Assembly (NCBI RefSeq): GCF_001423695.1
Contig: NZ_LMOZ01000001.1
Coordinates: forward strand, 1-64,000
DNA from: Leifsonia sp. Leaf336
GTDB taxonomy: Bacteria > Actinomycetota > Actinomycetes > Actinomycetales > Microbacteriaceae
Length of the DNA: 64,000 nucleotides
Direction: 5' to 3'
Under the pieces are notes generated by a model. It did not search any database. It saw nothing but the letters and a program-made list of their open reading frames with translations, and was not told the DNA's origin. A program made the translations under genes and the position numbers. This document shows, piece by piece, positions 9,636 through 18,842 of this stretch (position 1 is its first letter; the number at the start of each line of letters is the position of its first letter).

Positions 9636-10697
9636 CTACCCCCTGCCGCCGCCGGGCACCCCCGAAACCGGGGGTGCGGACGACGCGGCCGCGGAGGACT
9701 CCCGCGGGACCAGTCGCACCGCGGGCGCCTGCAGCCGCTCGACCCGCTCGCCCGCACGCATCCGCGTGTACGCCTCGAGGAGGTCGGTCGCGAGCGCCTC
9801 GGCGTCGAAGGTGACGGTGCTGAGGCGGGGCACGAAGTCCGCACCGGCCGGATGGTCGTCGGCGCCCACCACGGAGAGGTCGGCCGGCACTCGGAGGCCC
9901 GCGTCGGCGAGCGCGCGGATAGCGGCCATCGCCAGCCCGTCGTCGGCGGCAGCGACCGCGGTCGGTGCGACGGGGTCGTAGCGGAGCCCGTGCGCCCAGT
10001 CGCGCAGGGTGCGTGCGGAGGCGGCGGCGTGGGTGACGTCGAGACGGACGCGGAGCCGCTCGGCGGCCTCCCGGGCGCCGGCGAGCCGGTCGGTGGCCGC
10101 CGGGCCGGGCTGGGCGGGCGTCAGATAGACGATGTGCCGGTGCCCGAGCGCGGCCAGGTGCTCGATCGCGATGCTCCCGAAGGGGCGCTGCGGGATGACG
10201 AGCGATGGGGCGTACTCCACCGCTTCGGTGCCGTGCACGATGAGGGCGCGCACGCCCGAGAGGCGCAGCACCTCGGTCGCCGCCTCGTCGCACCGCTCGG
10301 CCTCGGCGAGCACGGCCTCCGGCCGCAGCTTCGCCCAGAGCTGGCCGGCCTCCGCGCCCGTCGCCGCGGTGTCGGCATGGCGCAGCGCGTCGGTGCCGTC
10401 GTCGACCGTGCGGCCGAGCAGCGCGTCGAACGTGCGCTCGACCGTCGCGCCGTGGTCGGAGGTGGAGGCGGCGAGCAGCAGACCGGCCACGGCCTCCCCG
10501 CTCGCGAGCGACCGCGCCGCGGTGTTGGGGGTGTAGCCGAGGAGGCGGGCTGCTTCGAGCACGCGGTGCCGGGTGTCGTCGGAGACGCGCGAGTTCGGCT
10601 TGTCGTTGAGCACGAACGAGACGGTCGCGCGCGAGACGCCGGCTGCGAGGGCGACATCGGCGCTCGTCGGTGCTTTGACGACCTGCGGCGTGAACAT
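9636..10697 (-). CDS. LacI-family transcriptional regulator of the adjacent sugar operon
   Basis: A 353-residue LacI/GalR regulator. The N-terminal helix-turn-helix and hinge are clear ([20 protein letters not shown], then [12 protein letters not shown]). They are followed by a periplasmic-binding-protein-like sensor domain with the family signatures [13 protein letters not shown] and [16 protein letters not shown]. It diverges from the MFS transporter/beta-glucosidase operon, and two matching 18-bp palindromes lie between the two start codons. It therefore probably represses that operon and itself, with a beta-glucoside or disaccharide as inducer. The C-terminal tail is Ala/Gly/Pro-rich and likely disordered. 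Confidence 0.9.
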   Translation of the reverse strand: MFTPQVVKAPTSADVALAAGVSRATVSFVLNDKPNSRVSDDTRHRVLEAARLLGYTPNTAARSLASGEAVAGLLLAASTSDHGATVERTFDALLGRTVDDGTDALRHADTAATGAEAGQLWAKLRPEAVLAEAERCDEAATEVLRLSGVRALIVHGTEAVEYAPSLVIPQRPFGSIAIEHLAALGHRHIVYLTPAQPGPAATDRLAGAREAAERLRVRLDVTHAAASARTLRDWAHGLRYDPVAPTAVAAADDGLAMAAIRALADAGLRVPADLSVVGADDHPAGADFVPRLSTVTFDAEALATDLLEAYTRMRAGERVERLQAPAVRLVPRESSAAASSAPPVSGVPGGGRG

Positions 10698-10729
10698 GGT
10701 GGCTTCAGTCTAGGTCTCGGCCATGCATC

Positions 10730-10747
10730 TGCTTACACGTGTCAGCA
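10730..10747. promoter_or_regulatory. LacI-type operator 1
   Basis: TGCTTACACGTGTCAGCA is an 18-bp palindrome with a central CG and one mismatched pair, 33 bases upstream of the LacI gene start. It matches operator 2 at 15 of 18 positions. Confidence 0.7.
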
Positions 10748-10787
10748 AAACCGAGTGATGGCTTGTATTCGTCCATCGCGTCCCGTA

Positions 10788-10805
10788 TGGTTACGCGTGT
10801 TAGCA
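10788..10805. promoter_or_regulatory. LacI-type operator 2
   Basis: TGGTTACGCGTGTTAGCA, closely similar to operator 1, sits about 33 bases before the MFS start codon. Centre-to-centre distance from operator 1 is 58 bp, which would allow cooperative binding or a small loop. Confidence 0.65.
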
Positions 10806-10838
10806 CGCAACGTCGCCTGCTCTGAAAGGACATCCCCC

Positions 10839-12233
10839 GTGACATCGCCGTCTGATGACTTCCCCGAAGCCCCCCGCCCGGTGCAGCCCACCCTCCCCCC
10901 GAACCTGTCCGGTGCGCCCGACAGCGTGGCGCTCGGCTCGACCCTCACCACCGCCGACTCGGTGTTCTCGGCAGCGCCCACCTCCGCGGTGTCGGCCCAG
11001 AGCCCGCAGAAGGTCAAGGTGCGCGGCAAGCTCCTCAAGCTGATGCTCTGGATGATGCTGGCGAACATCGCCGTCTTCGGCATCTGGGGTGCGGTCCCCG
11101 GCCTCCTCTTGCCGACGCAGATCACGAACATCGTCGGCGAGAAGGCCAGCGTCGGTGCGTTCGGTCTGATCGCCACCATCGGCGCCTTCGCGGCCATGGT
11201 CGCCCAGCCGCTCGCCGGCCTGGTCTCCGACCGCACCCGCAGCCGCTTCGGGCGCCGCGCCCCGTGGATGGTCGCCGGCGGCCTCCTCGGCGGTCTCTCG
11301 CTGGTGTTCATGGGTGCCTCGAACGGCATCCTCCAGGTGGGCATCGCCTGGGTCATGGTGCAGGTCTGCTACAACTTCGCGCAGGGCCCGCTCTCAGCGA
11401 TCCTGCCCGACCGCGTCCCGAGCGGAGCCCGCGGCACGTTCTCGTCGCTCTCGGGTCTCGGGCTCATGGTCGGCGCACTGGGCGGCAGCATCGTCGGCGC
11501 CATGTTCCTCGCTAACGTTGCGACCGGCTACCTCGTCTTCGCCGGTGTCGCGCTGATCATCCTCGTGCTGTTCGTGGTGTTCAACCCCGATCGCTCGAAC
11601 AAGGGCGAGCCGAAGCCGCCGTTCAGTCTGGGCGCCTTCCTCCGCACGTTCTGGGTGAACCCGGTCAAGCACCCGGACTTCTTCTGGGGCTTCACCGGGC
11701 GCCTCCTGCTCTACGCGGGCTACTTCATGGTCACCGGCTACCAGCTCTTCATCCTCCGCGACTACGTCGGGCTCGGGGCGAAGGCCGGTGCGTTCGTGCC
11801 CCTGCTCAGCCTGATCAGCATGGCCGGCACCATCATCACGACGCTCATCGGAGGCCCGCTCTCCGACAAGCTCGGACGCCGCAAGGTCGTCGTCATCGTC
11901 GCCGGTTCCGTGATGGCGGTCTCGATGGTGTTCCCGCTCGTCCTCCCGTCGCTGGTCGGGATGATGCTGTTCGCGTTCGTCTCCGGGCTCGGCTTCGGCG
12001 CGTTCCAGGCGGTCGACACGGCGCTGATGAGCGAGGTGCTGCCGTCGAAGGACGACTTCGCCAAAGACCTCGGCGTGCTCAACATCGCGGCAACGCTGCC
12101 GCAGACGCTCGCCCCCGGAATCGCCAGCCTCGTCATCCTCAGCCTGGGCGGGTACGCCGCCCTGTTCCCGATCGGCATCGTGATCGCCCTCCTCGGCGCC
12201 TTCGCGGTCCTCCCGATCAAGTCCGTCCGCTAG
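10839..12233 (+). CDS. MFS transporter, probably for beta-glucosides or oligosaccharides
   Basis: A 464-residue major facilitator with about 12 hydrophobic helices following a 60-residue Pro/Ser-rich cytoplasmic N-terminus. MFS loop motifs are visible in both halves (SDRTRSRFGRRAPWM in the first and SDKLGRRK in the second). The start is GTG 10839 with GAAAGGA about nine bases upstream. The GH3 glycosidase begins 13 bases after its stop, so the transported sugar is probably the substrate of that enzyme. The two LacI-type operators upstream imply induction by the sugar. The exact substrate is inferred only from context. Confidence 0.88.
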   Translation: MTSPSDDFPEAPRPVQPTLPPNLSGAPDSVALGSTLTTADSVFSAAPTSAVSAQSPQKVKVRGKLLKLMLWMMLANIAVFGIWGAVPGLLLPTQITNIVGEKASVGAFGLIATIGAFAAMVAQPLAGLVSDRTRSRFGRRAPWMVAGGLLGGLSLVFMGASNGILQVGIAWVMVQVCYNFAQGPLSAILPDRVPSGARGTFSSLSGLGLMVGALGGSIVGAMFLANVATGYLVFAGVALIILVLFVVFNPDRSNKGEPKPPFSLGAFLRTFWVNPVKHPDFFWGFTGRLLLYAGYFMVTGYQLFILRDYVGLGAKAGAFVPLLSLISMAGTIITTLIGGPLSDKLGRRKVVVIVAGSVMAVSMVFPLVLPSLVGMMLFAFVSGLGFGAFQAVDTALMSEVLPSKDDFAKDLGVLNIAATLPQTLAPGIASLVILSLGGYAALFPIGIVIALLGAFAVLPIKSVR

Positions 12234-12246
12234 GAGAACCAACCGC

Positions 12247-14715
12247 ATGACCGACATCACCACCGCCACCGACGTCGCGGACGAGTTCCTCGACGGCCTG
12301 CTCGGCTCGCTCTCGCTGGAGCAGAAGGTGCGCCTCCTCACCGGCGCGTCCTTCTGGACGCTGCACGACGAACCGCAGATCGGCCTGGAGACCATCGTGG
12401 TCTCCGACGGGCCGGCCGGCATCCGCGGGCAGCTGTGGGACGAGCGCGACTCGTCCGCGAGCCTGCCGTCGCCGACCTCCCTCGCCGCCTCGTGGGACGT
12501 CGAGCGGGTGCACCGTCTCGGCCGGCTCATCGCTGCCGAGGCCCGCCGCAAGGGCGTCGGCGTCGCGCTCGGCCCGACCGTCAACATCCAGCGCTCGCCG
12601 CGCGGAGGCCGCCACTTCGAGGCCTACAGCGAGGACCCGTGGCTCTCGGGCGTCGTCGGCACGGCCTTCGTGAAGGGCGTGCAGTCCTGCGGCGTCGGCG
12701 CCACGCCCAAGCACTACGTGGCGAACGACAGCGAGACCGACCGCATGACCGTGGACGTCCACGTGGACGAGCGCACCCTGCGCGAGGTCTACCTCGCCCC
12801 GTTCGAGCGCATGGTCGTCGAGGGCGGCGCGTGGCTGGTGATGTCGTCGTACAACTCCGTCAACGGCGTCACGATGACCGAGAACGACCTGCTGCACTCC
12901 CCCCTGAAAGAGGAGTGGGGCTTCGACGGCGTCGTCGTCTCCGACTGGATGGGCGTGCGCGACACCGTCGCCGCCGGCCGTGCCGCGCAGGATCTGGCGA
13001 TGCCCGGCCCGGAGGGCGTCTGGGGCGCCGCACTCGTGGCGGCGGTGCGCTCGGGCGAGGTCGACGAGGCCTCCATCGACGAGAAGGTGCGTCGCATCCT
13101 CCGTCTCGCCGGCCGCCTCGGCGCGCTCGAGGGCGTGGAGGCCGCGGCCCCGCTCGCGCAGCCGTGGCCGCAGGAGGACATCGACGCTCTGCTGCGGGAG
13201 GCCGCCGCCGACGGGATGGTGCTCGTGCGCAACGAGGGCGGCGTGCTGCCCTTCGACGCGTCCAACCGCCCGAGCGTCGCGGTGGTGGGCGAGCACGCCC
13301 GCATCGCGCGCACGCAGGGCGGCGGCTCGGCGACGGTCTTCCCCGACCACGTCGTCACGCCGTTCGAGGGCCTCACGGAGACCTTCGGCGCCGACCGCGT
13401 GCGGTACGCGGCGGGCGTCAAGTCGTCGGAGTCGGTCCTCCCGATCGACGGCCGCGTCGCCACCGACCCCGTCACCGGCGAGCCGGGGCTGCACGTGCGG
13501 TTCTTCAGCGAGGCGGGTGACGTGCTGCTCGACGAGCACCGCACCTCCGGCAAGCTGGTCTGGCTGGGCGACCCCGTGCTCGGCGACACCGCCGTGGTGG
13601 AGGCCACAACCGAGTTCACCGCGCCGGAGGACGGCGAGTACGCGGTCGGCTTCGCCGGCCTCGGGCTGTTCCGGTTCGAGGTGGACGGCGAGCTGAAGAG
13701 CGACGGTCTGTTCTTCCCCGAGGGCACCGACCCGTTCATGGCGTTCCTCAACCCGCCGAAGCAGTCGTTCCCCGTGCGGCTGAAGGCCGGCGAGAGTGTT
13801 TCGCTGCGCTTGGAGCACCGGCCGCAGCAGCAGGCCGGGCTCTCCGCGGTCATGTTCACCTTCGGTTACGAGGAGCCCTTCGCCGACCCCTCGGCCGAGC
13901 TGGAGCGTGCGGTCGAGCTGGCCGCGGCCTCCGATGTCGCCGTGGTCGTCGTCGGCACCACCGAGACCCTCGAGTCGGAGGGCTTCGACCGCACCGGCCT
14001 GCGCCTCCCCGCCGGGCAGGACGAGCTGGTGCGCCGCGTGCTGGCCGCCAACCCGCGGACGGTCGTCGTGGTGAACTCCGGCGGCCCGGTCATCCTCCCC
14101 TGGCTGGAGGACGCCCCCGCCGTGCTGCTCACGTGGTTCCCCGGTCAGGAGACCGGAGGCGCCCTCGCCGACGTGCTCTCGGGCGCGCGCGAGCCGGGCG
14201 GCCGCATCCCCACCACCTGGGCGGCCGACGAGGAGGACGTGCCGGTCTGGCAGGTCGAGCCGATCGACGGCGCGCTCTTCTACGACGAGAAGCTCAACGT
14301 CGGCTACCGCGAGTGGCTGCGCCGCGCCGCCCTCGGCGGCCCCGCGCCGGCCATCCCGTTCGGCCACGGCCTGGGCTACACCGAGTGGGAGCTCGGCGAG
14401 GCGACGCTCGACGGCCGCAGCGTGAGCGTGCCGGTCATCAATGTCGGAGCACGCGCGGGCAAGCAGGTCGTCCAGGTCTACCTGTCGCGCGTCTCGGAGT
14501 CGCCCATCGAGCGCCCGGTGCTCTGGCTGGCCGGCTACGCGCTGATCCGCGCGGAGGCGGGGGAGGCCGCGGTCGCGACCATCGAGCTCGAGCCGCGATC
14601 GCTGCAGTACTGGTCGGTCGACGACCACGCGTGGCGCACCGAGCCGGGCGAGTACGCCGTGCAGGTGGGAACGTCCGTCGCGACGCTGGGGGAGCCGATC
14701 CGCTTCACCGTGTGA
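12247..14715 (+). CDS. GH3 beta-glucosidase with PA14 insert
   Basis: An 822-residue cytoplasmic glycoside hydrolase family 3 enzyme with no signal peptide. It would release glucose or another sugar from the non-reducing end of oligosaccharides brought in by the MFS transporter. The catalytic nucleophile is the Asp in GVVVSDWMGVRD near residue 233. Substrate-binding motifs include SDGPAGIRG and GATPKHYVANDSETDR. A PA14-like insert (around residues 395-540, LHVRFFSEAGDVLLDE) interrupts the second domain, as in many actinobacterial enzymes. A fibronectin-III-like domain closes the protein. TAGGAGAA gives a good ribosome site. A 13-bp-stem hairpin after the stop probably ends the operon. Confidence 0.95.
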   Translation: MTDITTATDVADEFLDGLLGSLSLEQKVRLLTGASFWTLHDEPQIGLETIVVSDGPAGIRGQLWDERDSSASLPSPTSLAASWDVERVHRLGRLIAAEARRKGVGVALGPTVNIQRSPRGGRHFEAYSEDPWLSGVVGTAFVKGVQSCGVGATPKHYVANDSETDRMTVDVHVDERTLREVYLAPFERMVVEGGAWLVMSSYNSVNGVTMTENDLLHSPLKEEWGFDGVVVSDWMGVRDTVAAGRAAQDLAMPGPEGVWGAALVAAVRSGEVDEASIDEKVRRILRLAGRLGALEGVEAAAPLAQPWPQEDIDALLREAAADGMVLVRNEGGVLPFDASNRPSVAVVGEHARIARTQGGGSATVFPDHVVTPFEGLTETFGADRVRYAAGVKSSESVLPIDGRVATDPVTGEPGLHVRFFSEAGDVLLDEHRTSGKLVWLGDPVLGDTAVVEATTEFTAPEDGEYAVGFAGLGLFRFEVDGELKSDGLFFPEGTDPFMAFLNPPKQSFPVRLKAGESVSLRLEHRPQQQAGLSAVMFTFGYEEPFADPSAELERAVELAAASDVAVVVVGTTETLESEGFDRTGLRLPAGQDELVRRVLAANPRTVVVVNSGGPVILPWLEDAPAVLLTWFPGQETGGALADVLSGAREPGGRIPTTWAADEEDVPVWQVEPIDGALFYDEKLNVGYREWLRRAALGGPAPAIPFGHGLGYTEWELGEATLDGRSVSVPVINVGARAGKQVVQVYLSRVSESPIERPVLWLAGYALIRAEAGEAAVATIELEPRSLQYWSVDDHAWRTEPGEYAVQVGTSVATLGEPIRFTV

Positions 14716-14747
14716 TTCCGCGACGGCCTCCCGCCGGCGTCTGAGCC

Positions 14748-14784
14748 CGCCCCCTCGACCGTGATCGCTCCGGTCGAGGGGGCG
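14748..14784. terminator. Bidirectional terminator hairpin after GH3 gene
   Basis: Perfect 13-bp stem CGCCCCCTCGACC with an 11-base loop, between the convergent stops of the GH3 gene and the DUF4190-like gene. No U-run is present. Confidence 0.7.
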
Positions 14785-14841
14785 CACCAGTTTCCGCTCC
14801 CGGTTGGCAAGACCGCCTCCGCGGCCGGCTGTGGTTTCTGG

Positions 14842-15198
14842 TCAGGAGTCGTAGCCGTCGAACCGGTAGCCGGTGTTCTGGTCGGGGACGCTGTCGACGC
14901 TGCCGGTGTTGATGGCGGTCACGATCATGACGGTGATGAAGACCGCGACGACGGCGTAGTAGATGTAGCCGAGCGTGACGGCGGTGATGGCGAGGCGTTT
15001 GCCGCGCTGAGGGATCCTCGTGATCTGAGAGTACGCGATGTGGCCGAGAACGATGGAGACCACTGGGCAGATCACCAAGAAGACGAGTGCATTGAGGATG
15101 TGCTTGTTGAATCGGCGCTCGTCGACGAGGGCGGGGTTCGCAAGGCGGGATCGGGGGTTAGCGGCAGCCTGGGTCGCGAGGTTCGGGGTGTCGTTCAT
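14842..15198 (-). CDS. DUF4190-like small membrane protein
   Basis: A 118-residue protein with a polar N-terminus and two hydrophobic helices (ILNALVFLVICPVVSIVLGH and YIYYAVVAVFITVMIVTAI). They are joined by the DUF4190 signature IAYSQITRIPQRGKRLAITA. DUF4190 proteins are common in actinobacteria and of unknown role, often next to regulatory or envelope genes. The C-terminus is acidic and exposed. It stands alone and converges on the GH3 operon. Confidence 0.8.
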   Translation of the reverse strand: MNDTPNLATQAAANPRSRLANPALVDERRFNKHILNALVFLVICPVVSIVLGHIAYSQITRIPQRGKRLAITAVTLGYIYYAVVAVFITVMIVTAINTGSVDSVPDQNTGYRFDGYDS

Positions 15199-15513
15199 GT
15201 ACCCAGGCTGAGGGGTGTGAGCGGCTGCTCAGCACCATCGCGATCGTTCGGGTAGTGCCCTCGTGCCCACGACGAGCTGGCGAAGGTGCGAGAGCAGGCG
15301 CCCGCGGGGAGGCTGTTTACGACGGCCTTTTCGACGTCGTACACGGTGGCGCACTCGACGTTCGACTCGATGAAGACGTCGAGTTCGGCAATCACCCGCT
15401 CGGTCATCCTTGTCGCGTCTTCTTCAGGGCGACGGCAAATAACCGACCATTCGTTCCTGTTCCCCCTGTCGGCGGCAGCGAGTACCCTCCCACGCAGAGA
15501 CAAGGGGGAGCGC
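15199..15513. other. Intergenic stretch with one weak small ORF
   Basis: This 315-base stretch separates two divergent genes. A minus-strand frame from ATG 15407 to 15195 (70 codons, MTERVIAELDVFIESNVECA...) looks coding in its first half only and has AAGG abutting the ATG; I do not claim it as a gene. Nothing else recognisable is present. Confidence 0.4.
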
Positions 15514-16065
15514 ATGACGACACTGCACAACCGCGAGGGGTCCGCCCTGCTCGTGATCGACGTCCAGAACGGGGTGATCGGCGGCGCGTACCGCCGCGAC
15601 GAGGTCGTGGAGAACATCCGCGGGCTGGTCGACCGGGCCCGGGCCGAAGGGGTGCCCGTGGTCTGGATCCAGCACTCCGACGACAACGTCGAGTACGGAA
15701 GCGAGGCCTGGGAGTACGTCCCCGAGCTGTCCCGCGACGACAGCGAAGCGCTCGTGCCGAAGCACTACGCCGACGCGTTCGAAGAGACGTCGCTGGAGGA
15801 CGTGCTGGCCGCAGCTGAGGTCGGGCATCTCGTGGTGACCGGCTCGCAGACCGACGAGTGCATCCGTTCGACCATCCACGGCGGCATCGTCCGCGGCTAT
15901 GACGTGACGCTGGTCGGCGACGCGCACACCACGGAGAACCTCAGCGAGTGGGGTGCGCCGACGCCCGACCTGGTGATCGCCCACACGAACCTCTACTGGG
16001 GAAACCATCGGGCCCCCGGTCGAACCGCGGAAGTCGTCGGCGCGAGCGACGTCTCTTTCCGCTGA
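15514..16065 (+). CDS. Isochorismatase-family cysteine hydrolase (second in window)
   Basis: A 183-residue cysteine hydrolase of typical family length. The catalytic Asp is in LLVIDVQNGVIGG, the Lys in ALVPKHYADAF and the Cys in TGSQTDECIRSTIHGG. The start ATG 15514 has AAGGGGGAG upstream; a much longer open frame before it is not coding in character. It is only distantly similar to the family member at 4373, so it is not a recent duplicate. Substrate unknown; context gives no help. Confidence 0.88.
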   Translation: MTTLHNREGSALLVIDVQNGVIGGAYRRDEVVENIRGLVDRARAEGVPVVWIQHSDDNVEYGSEAWEYVPELSRDDSEALVPKHYADAFEETSLEDVLAAAEVGHLVVTGSQTDECIRSTIHGGIVRGYDVTLVGDAHTTENLSEWGAPTPDLVIAHTNLYWGNHRAPGRTAEVVGASDVSFR

Positions 16066-16084
16066 GAGCGAGCCCATGCGCGGC

Positions 16085-16561
16085 TCAGCGCCCGGGCAAC
16101 CCCGATACGGCGACCACCTCGAGCGTGGTCCGAGTCTCGCCGCCCTCCGTGCGCTCGACCCGGATCGGCATCCCCGGGAGGTCGACGGCGAACCAGAAGA
16201 CCAGCACAGCCTCGCCTCGCCTCACCGTGTACCGCAGGCAGGGCAGCGTCCCGAGCGGGCCGTTGAGCTCCGCGCGGTCGATCGACGTGCTCTCCGCGGG
16301 GAACGCCGCGTGCTCCTGCAGCTCCAGCCACGTCGACCGTTCACGCTCGACCGGTCCCGCGGCCTCACCACGCTCATCGAGCGCCGTCTCCTCGATCCAC
16401 GCGCCCTCCTCGTCGTCGGAGGCGAACCGGATCGAGCCGAGTCCGTCAGGCGTCCGGACGATCGAGACGCGCCCGACCGGGCAGCCGGCCCGGATCTCGG
16501 CCGCGGTGAACGGCGTGGGCGCGAGGCCGGGGGCGAGGATGTGCGCGTCGGCGGTGGTCAC
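16085..16561 (-). CDS. Hypothetical protein
   Basis: A 158-residue soluble protein that I do not recognise. It has no signal peptide or membrane helix. It is acidic and predicted to be mostly beta (VSIVRTPDGLGSIRFASDD, LPCLRYTVRRGEAVLVFWFA), with no catalytic motif that stands out. It diverges from the methyltransferase gene at 16592 with a 30-base gap, too short for two full promoters. Confidence 0.65.
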   Translation of the reverse strand: MTTADAHILAPGLAPTPFTAAEIRAGCPVGRVSIVRTPDGLGSIRFASDDEEGAWIEETALDERGEAAGPVERERSTWLELQEHAAFPAESTSIDRAELNGPLGTLPCLRYTVRRGEAVLVFWFAVDLPGMPIRVERTEGGETRTTLEVVAVSGLPGR

Positions 16562-16591
16562 GCCTCAGAACTACCACAGTGCCCCGTCTGA

Positions 16592-17719
16592 TTGACTGTC
16601 GTGGTGTTCCCCTACGAGCAGCTGCGCCGACGCCCCGATGTCGAGGCGCCGAACCTGTTCGCGTCCGACGCCGCCGACCGCCTTCTCGCCGACATCGCCG
16701 GCGACGATGTGCTGCAGAGCGGGCTCGTCGTCATCGGCGACTCTTACGGCGCTCTCACGCTGGCCGCGGCCGCGCGCGGCGCTCGCGGGATCCGGGTGCA
16801 CCAGGATCCGCTGACGGCCGAGCTGGCCCTCGACGCCAATGCCGCGGCGCTCGGCCTCGACGGCGCGTTCGCGCACCATCCCCTCGATGCCGAGCTCATC
16901 GCGGGCGCGCGCGTCGTGCTGCTGCGGCTGCCGCGCAGCCTGGAGGCGCTCGCCGAGATCGCCGCGCTCGTCGCCGAGCACGCGCATGCCGAGGTCGTCG
17001 TGTACGCCGGCGGCATGGTCAAGCACATGACGCCGGCGATGAACGCCGTCTTCGCGGAGGTGTTCGGCGACCTCCAGGTCTCGCTGGCCCGGCAGAAGGC
17101 CCGCGCGCTCACCGTGCGCGAGCCGCACCCGGCCGCGGCCACGGCGCTCGACCACTGGCCGGAGCGCGCACTCGACACCGAGACGGGCCTGTTCGTTTGC
17201 GCGTACGGCGCTGCGTTCGCCGGTGCGAACGTCGACATCGGCACGCGCCTCCTGCTGTCGGTGCTCGACCGGGCGGTGCCCGAGGCGGCGACCGCGATCG
17301 ACCTCGGCTGCGGAACCGGCGTGCTCGCCGCCGCGCTCGCCACCCGGCGGCCCGGCGTGCGCGTGATCGCGACCGATCAGTCGGCGGCGGCCGTGGCGTC
17401 GGCGCGAGCCACCGCGGCGGCGAACGGGGTCGCCGACCGGGTGGAGGTCGTCCGCGACGACGGCCTGGCCGCACAACCGGACGCGTCGGCCGACCTCATC
17501 GTGCTCAACCCGCCGTTCCACATCGGCGGCGCGGTGCACACGGGCATCGCCCACCGGATGTTCGCCGACGCCGCGCGTGTGCTCGCACCGGGCGGCGAGC
17601 TGTGGACGGTCTGGAACTCGCACCTCGGCTACCGCGCGGCGCTGGAGCGCACGGTCGGCCCGACCCGCCAGATCGCGCGCAATCCGAAGTTCACCGTCAC
17701 GGCCTCCCGCCGCGGCTGA
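16592..17719 (+). CDS. RlmG/RsmC-like rRNA guanine-N2 methyltransferase
   Basis: A 375-residue protein with a degenerate N-terminal methyltransferase-like domain and a C-terminal SAM-dependent domain, the architecture of RlmG and RsmC, which methylate guanine N2 in rRNA. In the C-terminal half AIDLGCGTGVLAAALA binds SAM and LIVLNPPFHIGG is the NPPF motif used by base-amino methyltransferases. The start is TTG 16592 (GTG 16601 is possible); neither has a clear ribosome site. Which rRNA position it modifies cannot be told from sequence alone. Confidence 0.85.
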   Translation: MTVVVFPYEQLRRRPDVEAPNLFASDAADRLLADIAGDDVLQSGLVVIGDSYGALTLAAAARGARGIRVHQDPLTAELALDANAAALGLDGAFAHHPLDAELIAGARVVLLRLPRSLEALAEIAALVAEHAHAEVVVYAGGMVKHMTPAMNAVFAEVFGDLQVSLARQKARALTVREPHPAAATALDHWPERALDTETGLFVCAYGAAFAGANVDIGTRLLLSVLDRAVPEAATAIDLGCGTGVLAAALATRRPGVRVIATDQSAAAVASARATAAANGVADRVEVVRDDGLAAQPDASADLIVLNPPFHIGGAVHTGIAHRMFADAARVLAPGGELWTVWNSHLGYRAALERTVGPTRQIARNPKFTVTASRRG

Positions 17720-17744
17720 CCGCCCTCGACGCTGCGGGCCGCGC

Positions 17745-18671
17745 TCAGCCGCGCGCCTCGGCGAGCACCTCGCGCACTCCGGAGGCCACGATCCCGTCGG
17801 CGCCGCGCTGAAGGGCCGACTCCGCCGCGGCGGCATTCGGCACCACGTGCGCGAGCACGGGCTTGCGGTAGGCCTTGACCTGCTCCCACACTGCGGGCGC
17901 GGCGGTGTAGTCGAGCCCGAGCGTCGTCCAGAGCGACTGGGTCGTCTCCAGCAGGTGCGGATCGGACTCCAGATCGGCCGCGTAGTAGTAGCCCCAGGTG
18001 CGGTAGCCGCGGGCCGTGGCCTCCTGCGCCCATCCGGTCGCCGTGCAGTACCCCTTGGCGACGAACGCCCGGGCCGGGGACGGCGCGCGCGACATCATCG
18101 CGAACAGCTCGGCGTGGTACTGGGCGGGCACGATCTTGGGATCGACGTAGATCACGTGCGTCGCGGCGAACGCGGCGACGAGCTCCTCGAAGCGGAGGTA
18201 GGGCTGCGGCGGCTGGGCGGGATTCGTCGTCTGGGCCGCCGTGATCCGGTACTGCGCGACCTCCTGCCAGGTGTGGTCGGCGGCGACGAAGCCCGCGGTG
18301 CCGGAGGTGCGATCGAGGGTCTGGTCGTGGAGGCCGAACCAGACGGCGTCCTTCGTGCGGGCCAGCGAGATCTCGAGCGCCTGCGCGCCGAGCTTCGCGG
18401 AGTTGGCGTACCCGAGCATCGACATCTCGGGCCAGTCCCTGGAGCCTCCGCGGTGCGCGACCGTGAGCGTCGTGGGGCGCGTCGGCGTGGGTGTCGGCGA
18501 GGGCGTGGCTGTCCGTGCCGGAGCGAGAAGGCCGCGACCGGTCAGCAGGGGTGCGACGCCCGCAGCTCCCGCTGCGAGCAGCGCCGCGCCCGCGCCGATC
18601 GAGACCGCCACGACGGTGCGGCGGGAGACGCCGCCGCGCTGCGCGCCTCCATCCTGCTGCCCGTCTGCCAT
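17745..18671 (-). CDS. Exported GDPD-family phosphodiesterase with altered metal site
   Basis: A 308-residue glycerophosphodiester phosphodiesterase-like protein with a twin-arginine-type signal (VSRRTVVAVSIGAGAALLAAG) followed by a Pro/Thr linker. The TIM-barrel motifs VAHRGGSRDWPEMSM and FGLHDQTLDRTSG are present. The usual ExD metal-binding motif reads EIS (QALEISLARTKDAVW), so one metal ligand is lost, and the later acidic ligand reads VDPK instead of EIK. It may be a catalytically altered or inactive relative. ATG 18671 fits the Tat signal better than the upstream in-frame ATG 18689. Confidence 0.82.
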   Translation of the reverse strand: MADGQQDGGAQRGGVSRRTVVAVSIGAGAALLAAGAAGVAPLLTGRGLLAPARTATPSPTPTPTRPTTLTVAHRGGSRDWPEMSMLGYANSAKLGAQALEISLARTKDAVWFGLHDQTLDRTSGTAGFVAADHTWQEVAQYRITAAQTTNPAQPPQPYLRFEELVAAFAATHVIYVDPKIVPAQYHAELFAMMSRAPSPARAFVAKGYCTATGWAQEATARGYRTWGYYYAADLESDPHLLETTQSLWTTLGLDYTAAPAVWEQVKAYRKPVLAHVVPNAAAAESALQRGADGIVASGVREVLAEARG

Positions 18672-18842
18672 GCGACACCCTAGGCACATCGGCTCCCGGA
18701 TCTGAAGTCACCCCGTCGGGGGTCGACTCGCGGGCCTGTGCGTGTCCTATGGATCGCTTCCGTGCTTCTCACGGTGCGAGTGGAGGTCGCAGCCCCGGCA
18801 TAGCGGCGCGGAGTTAGCGTCGAGCCAGGAGAGGAGGATGCT

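Noticed and set aside
15195-15407. 70-codon minus-strand frame MTERVIAELDVF...
   Set aside because: The second half does not look coding, and the AAGG sequence abuts the ATG too closely to be a good ribosome site.
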